DNA of 7,970 nt. Source: Chloroflexia bacterium. Its GTDB lineage: Bacteria > Chloroflexota > Chloroflexia > Thermomicrobiales > UBA6265. Shown here in pieces: positions 7,101-7,970 of this stretch (position 1 is the stretch's first letter; each line of letters opens with the position of its first letter). Under the pieces are notes generated by a model, which saw nothing but the letters and a program-made list of their open reading frames with translations, was not told the DNA's origin and made no database searches. The position numbers and the translations under genes are program-made. The DNA is taken from the NCBI GenBank assembly GCA_013694885.1, contig JACDBO010000306.1:1-7970 (forward strand), in the 5' to 3' direction.

Positions 7101-7784
7101 GACATGCACAAGGAGGGCGCCGCCTTCCGCTCGATGATCAACTCCTTCGCGATCGCGATCTCCAAGGGTCTCCAGTACGGCGTGCCGCTGGAGGAGTTCG
7201 TGGAGACCTTCACCTTCGTCCGCTTCGAACCGCAGGGGATGGTCGTCGGCCACCCGAACATCAAGCTGGCGACCTCGGTGATCGACTTCGTCTTCCGCGT
7301 GCTCGGTCTGGAGTATCTGGGCCGCACCGATCTGGTACAGGTCGCGGACGCCCCGCAACCGATCGACCAGACCGGCGAGGACAGCGACCTCCTGCCCAAG
7401 GACGCGGACATGCTGCACGCGACGCACGGGGTGGGCGCGAGCCCGGCCCAGCGCATCGCCTCCCCCGCCGCGCCACCGGTGCCGACGAGGACCAATGGCG
7501 CCACCAACGGCAACCACACGAACGGCAACGGCGGCGCCGGTCAGCAGCAGGGCGACCTCGGCCGGATGCAGGTCGAGGCGCGGGCTACCTCCCCGTCGTC
7601 TTCGACCTCGGTCGTGGCCACAGCGGAGCCAGCGACGGCGGCTGGTCCGATGAGCGCGGTCGACGCCCAACTCTCGGCGATGATGGGCGACGCCCCGTTC
7701 TGCGACGTCTGCGGCCACATCACCGTCCGCAACGGCGCCTGCTACAAGTGCCTCAACTGCGGCAACAGCCTGGGGTGCTCGTAG
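4143..7784 (+). CDS. nrdJ: Adenosylcobalamin-dependent (class II) ribonucleoside-diphosphate reductase
   Basis: NrdJ reduces ribonucleotides to deoxyribonucleotides for DNA synthesis using a thiyl radical made from coenzyme B12, so it needs no oxygen and no NrdB subunit. Of 1213 residues, about 22-128 form the B12-RNR N-terminal domain. The catalytic barrel then shows PNSPQWFN (156-163), C205 of HACFIQ, loop 2 SGQNSNNSVR (348-357), NPCSE (429-433; radical cysteine C431 with N429 and E433), C442 of DNTAC, and PTGTIG (630-635). C205 and C442 are the expected redox pair. A coiled-coil-like segment (888-928), a TSCPD-type domain (about 948-1063), an Asn/Gly/Ser-rich linker (1099-1173) and a tail with cysteines 1187, 1190, 1200, 1203, 1206 and 1212 follow. 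The tail probably relays electrons from thioredoxin or binds metal. Length fits the long NrdJ form. No ATP-cone is evident. I prefer the ATG at 4143 for its ribosome binding site; ATG 4062 would add 27 residues. Confidence 0.97.
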   Translation: MAATKAGTINGASGARTTRPGLTIDRRFTRAGADPFAGAVWTRRTSRIANPDGSVVFEMKDAEVPVSWSQVATDIMVSKYFRKAGVPQRDAAGTPLLAESGAPLLGPERSAKQVIHRLAGCWRFWGDTHGYFASPEDAQAFEDELTHMLVTQMAAPNSPQWFNTGLAWAYGITGPAQGHFYVDPAEPETVKRSEDAYTRPQPHACFIQHVNDDLVNEDGIMDLWVREARIFKYGSGTGTNFSSVRGEGEPLSGGGTSSGLMSFLKVGDRAAGAIKSGGTTRRAAKMVVLDVDHPDIETFIDWKPREELKVAAMVEGLKHLTPEQRARANELGLEPTYDYNGEAYATVSGQNSNNSVRLSNAFIAAVRDDAEWTLIRRTDGQPMRTVRARDLWTRIAEAAWQCADPGVQFDTTINEWHTSPEGGRINASNPCSEYLFLDNTACNLASLNLIKFIDVDNHSFDIEGFRHAVRLWTIVLEISVLMAQFPSKDIARLSYDYRTLGLGYANIGTVLMILGMPYDSDEARAYTGAVTALMTGESYAASAELAGVLGPFPEYEKNAPHMLRVIRNHRRAAYAAPVAEYEGLSVPPTGIDPGHAPADILTAARASWDMALAEGETHGYRNAQTTLLAPTGTIGLLMDCDTTGVEPDFALVKFKKLAGGGYFKIANQSLAPALKTLGYDERQRTEILTYVLGTLSLNDAPHINRASLTEKGLDEADLDRIEAALPSVFELPFAFNAWALGDEAIARLGLTMEQATAPGFDLLRTLGFSRAQIEEANEVVCGTMTVEGAPHLSPEHYAVFDTANKSGKKGTRFIHHMGHITMMSAAQSFLSGAISKTINMPHEVTVEEVEDAYYASWQRGIKAMALYRDGSKMSQPLANKSDVVVADKEELEATINDAVAAGVAAAVAAKDTEIAALTAQLAELKAARAAPVPTGQVALPGMPMRAIRRRLPAKRHGFTQEARVAGHKLYLRTGEYEDGTIGEVFIDMHKEGAAFRSMINSFAIAISKGLQYGVPLEEFVETFTFVRFEPQGMVVGHPNIKLATSVIDFVFRVLGLEYLGRTDLVQVADAPQPIDQTGEDSDLLPKDADMLHATHGVGASPAQRIASPAAPPVPTRTNGATNGNHTNGNGGAGQQQGDLGRMQVEARATSPSSSTSVVATAEPATAAGPMSAVDAQLSAMMGDAPFCDVCGHITVRNGACYKCLNCGNSLGCS

Positions 7785-7802
7785 GGGCTATCAAAGCGTC
7801 TT

Positions 7803-7838
7803 GCCATGGTCCACTGGCTTCAACCAGTGGACCATGGC
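7803..7838 (+). terminator. Strong hairpin downstream of nrdJ, possible terminator
   Basis: GCCATGGTCCACTGG and CCAGTGGACCATGGC are perfect 15-bp arms around the loop CTTCAA, starting 19 bases after the nrdJ stop. Neither side carries a T-run, so it is not a canonical intrinsic terminator. It may end or stabilise nrdJ mRNA and could serve both converging genes. It could equally be a dispersed palindrome or part of the adjacent insertion sequence. Confidence 0.5.
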
Positions 7839-7859
7839 CACCTACTAGTGGGTCGCCAC

Positions 7860-7869
7860 ACTAATTAGT
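7860..7869. repeat. 10-bp palindrome ACTAATTAGT at the transposase stop codon
   Basis: This perfect AT-rich palindrome covers the minus-strand stop codon (7865-7867). It may be part of the insertion sequence end, but the partner end is outside the window, so this cannot be tested here. Confidence 0.25.
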
Positions 7870-7970
7870 CTGGGTCCGGATGGGGATAGAGCCGATGGAG
7901 TTTCGTGCGCGCCGCCGCGGTCGAGAACTGCCAGGTCACCGTGGCACGCGCCGCGTTGCGCTGCTCCTGC
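7865..7970 (-). CDS. C-terminus of an IS630-family transposase (partial, 5' end outside window)
   Basis: The minus-strand frame entering at the right edge gives 34 residues and a TAA stop at 7865-7867. It reads RNAARATVTWQFSTAAARTK, then LHRLYPHPDPD. The pattern RNA-A-(W)-x-F-T-x-x-(A)R-x-K-L-x-x-LYP is typical of the end of IS630/DDE_3 transposases, which cut and paste their element into TA sites. The catalytic DDE residues lie outside the window, so intactness cannot be judged. The gene converges on nrdJ with 80 bases between stop codons. A plus-strand frame over the same bases (ATG 7880 or 7895) is open but arginine-rich and less convincing. The assignment is from memory of the family's C-terminal pattern, so moderate. 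Confidence 0.62.
   Translation of the reverse strand, partial: QEQRNAARATVTWQFSTAAARTKLHRLYPHPDPD
7865..7970 (-). mobile_element. Probable IS630-type insertion sequence, left part only
   Basis: The transposase end implies an insertion sequence directly behind nrdJ. One terminus should lie between 7785 and 7865, but I cannot place the terminal inverted repeat or the duplicated TA without the other end. Confidence 0.45.

Noticed and set aside
6710..7864. 384-codon plus-strand frame overlapping the 3' part of nrdJ
   Set aside because: It is out of frame with NrdJ's conserved tail and codes for an Arg/Gly/Pro-rich sequence. It is a frame shadow.
7880..7970. Plus-strand frame beginning at 7880 or 7895 and running off the right edge
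   Set aside because: It is arginine-rich, and the opposite strand carries a recognisable transposase C-terminus over the same bases.
1..7970. A novel multi-gene defence or biosynthetic system
   Set aside because: The genes are a peptidase-like secreted protein, an oxidoreductase, a signalling phosphodiesterase, a ribonucleotide reductase and a transposase end. Nothing in the order or overlaps links them into one system.

Overview
The window is GC-rich bacterial chromosome with dense coding. Codon use, the alanine/arginine-rich proteome, a secreted protein with an Ala-Ser-Pro repeat linker, an LLM-type oxidoreductase and a long B12-dependent ribonucleotide reductase together suggest a Chloroflexota bacterium, perhaps Thermomicrobia. 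An actinobacterium is the main alternative. This is inferred by eye, without any database search.

Layout. Positions 1-3532 hold three genes on the minus strand, read right to left. First is a GAF plus HD-GYP protein (probable cyclic-di-GMP phosphodiesterase, 2411-3532). Next is a luciferase-like flavin/F420 oxidoreductase (1507-2358). Last is a secreted protein that runs off the left edge, just where an S41 (C-terminal processing) peptidase domain seems to begin (1-1384). A bulged hairpin lies between the first two genes. A 20-bp inverted repeat built from heptanucleotide repeats lies between the second and third. No obvious functional pathway links the three.

Positions 3533-4142 are a divergent intergenic region. 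It holds hairpins near the HD-GYP gene, an extended -10 abutting a perfect 12-bp palindrome, a good sigma-70-type promoter facing right, and two degenerate sites resembling NrdR boxes. The rightward gene (4143-7784) is a complete class II, adenosylcobalamin-dependent ribonucleotide reductase (nrdJ) of the long form, with all catalytic cysteines and the cysteine-rich C-terminal tail.

Downstream of nrdJ is a strong 15-bp stem hairpin without a U-tract. Beyond it, on the minus strand, is the last part of what looks like an IS630-family transposase, cut by the right edge. A mobile element therefore probably sits directly behind nrdJ.

I see no CRISPR array, tRNA, rRNA or recognisable riboswitch, and no convincing novel multi-gene system. 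The points most worth checking are the heptamer repeats that enter a coding end, the nrdJ control region, the partial S41 fusion and the IS boundary.
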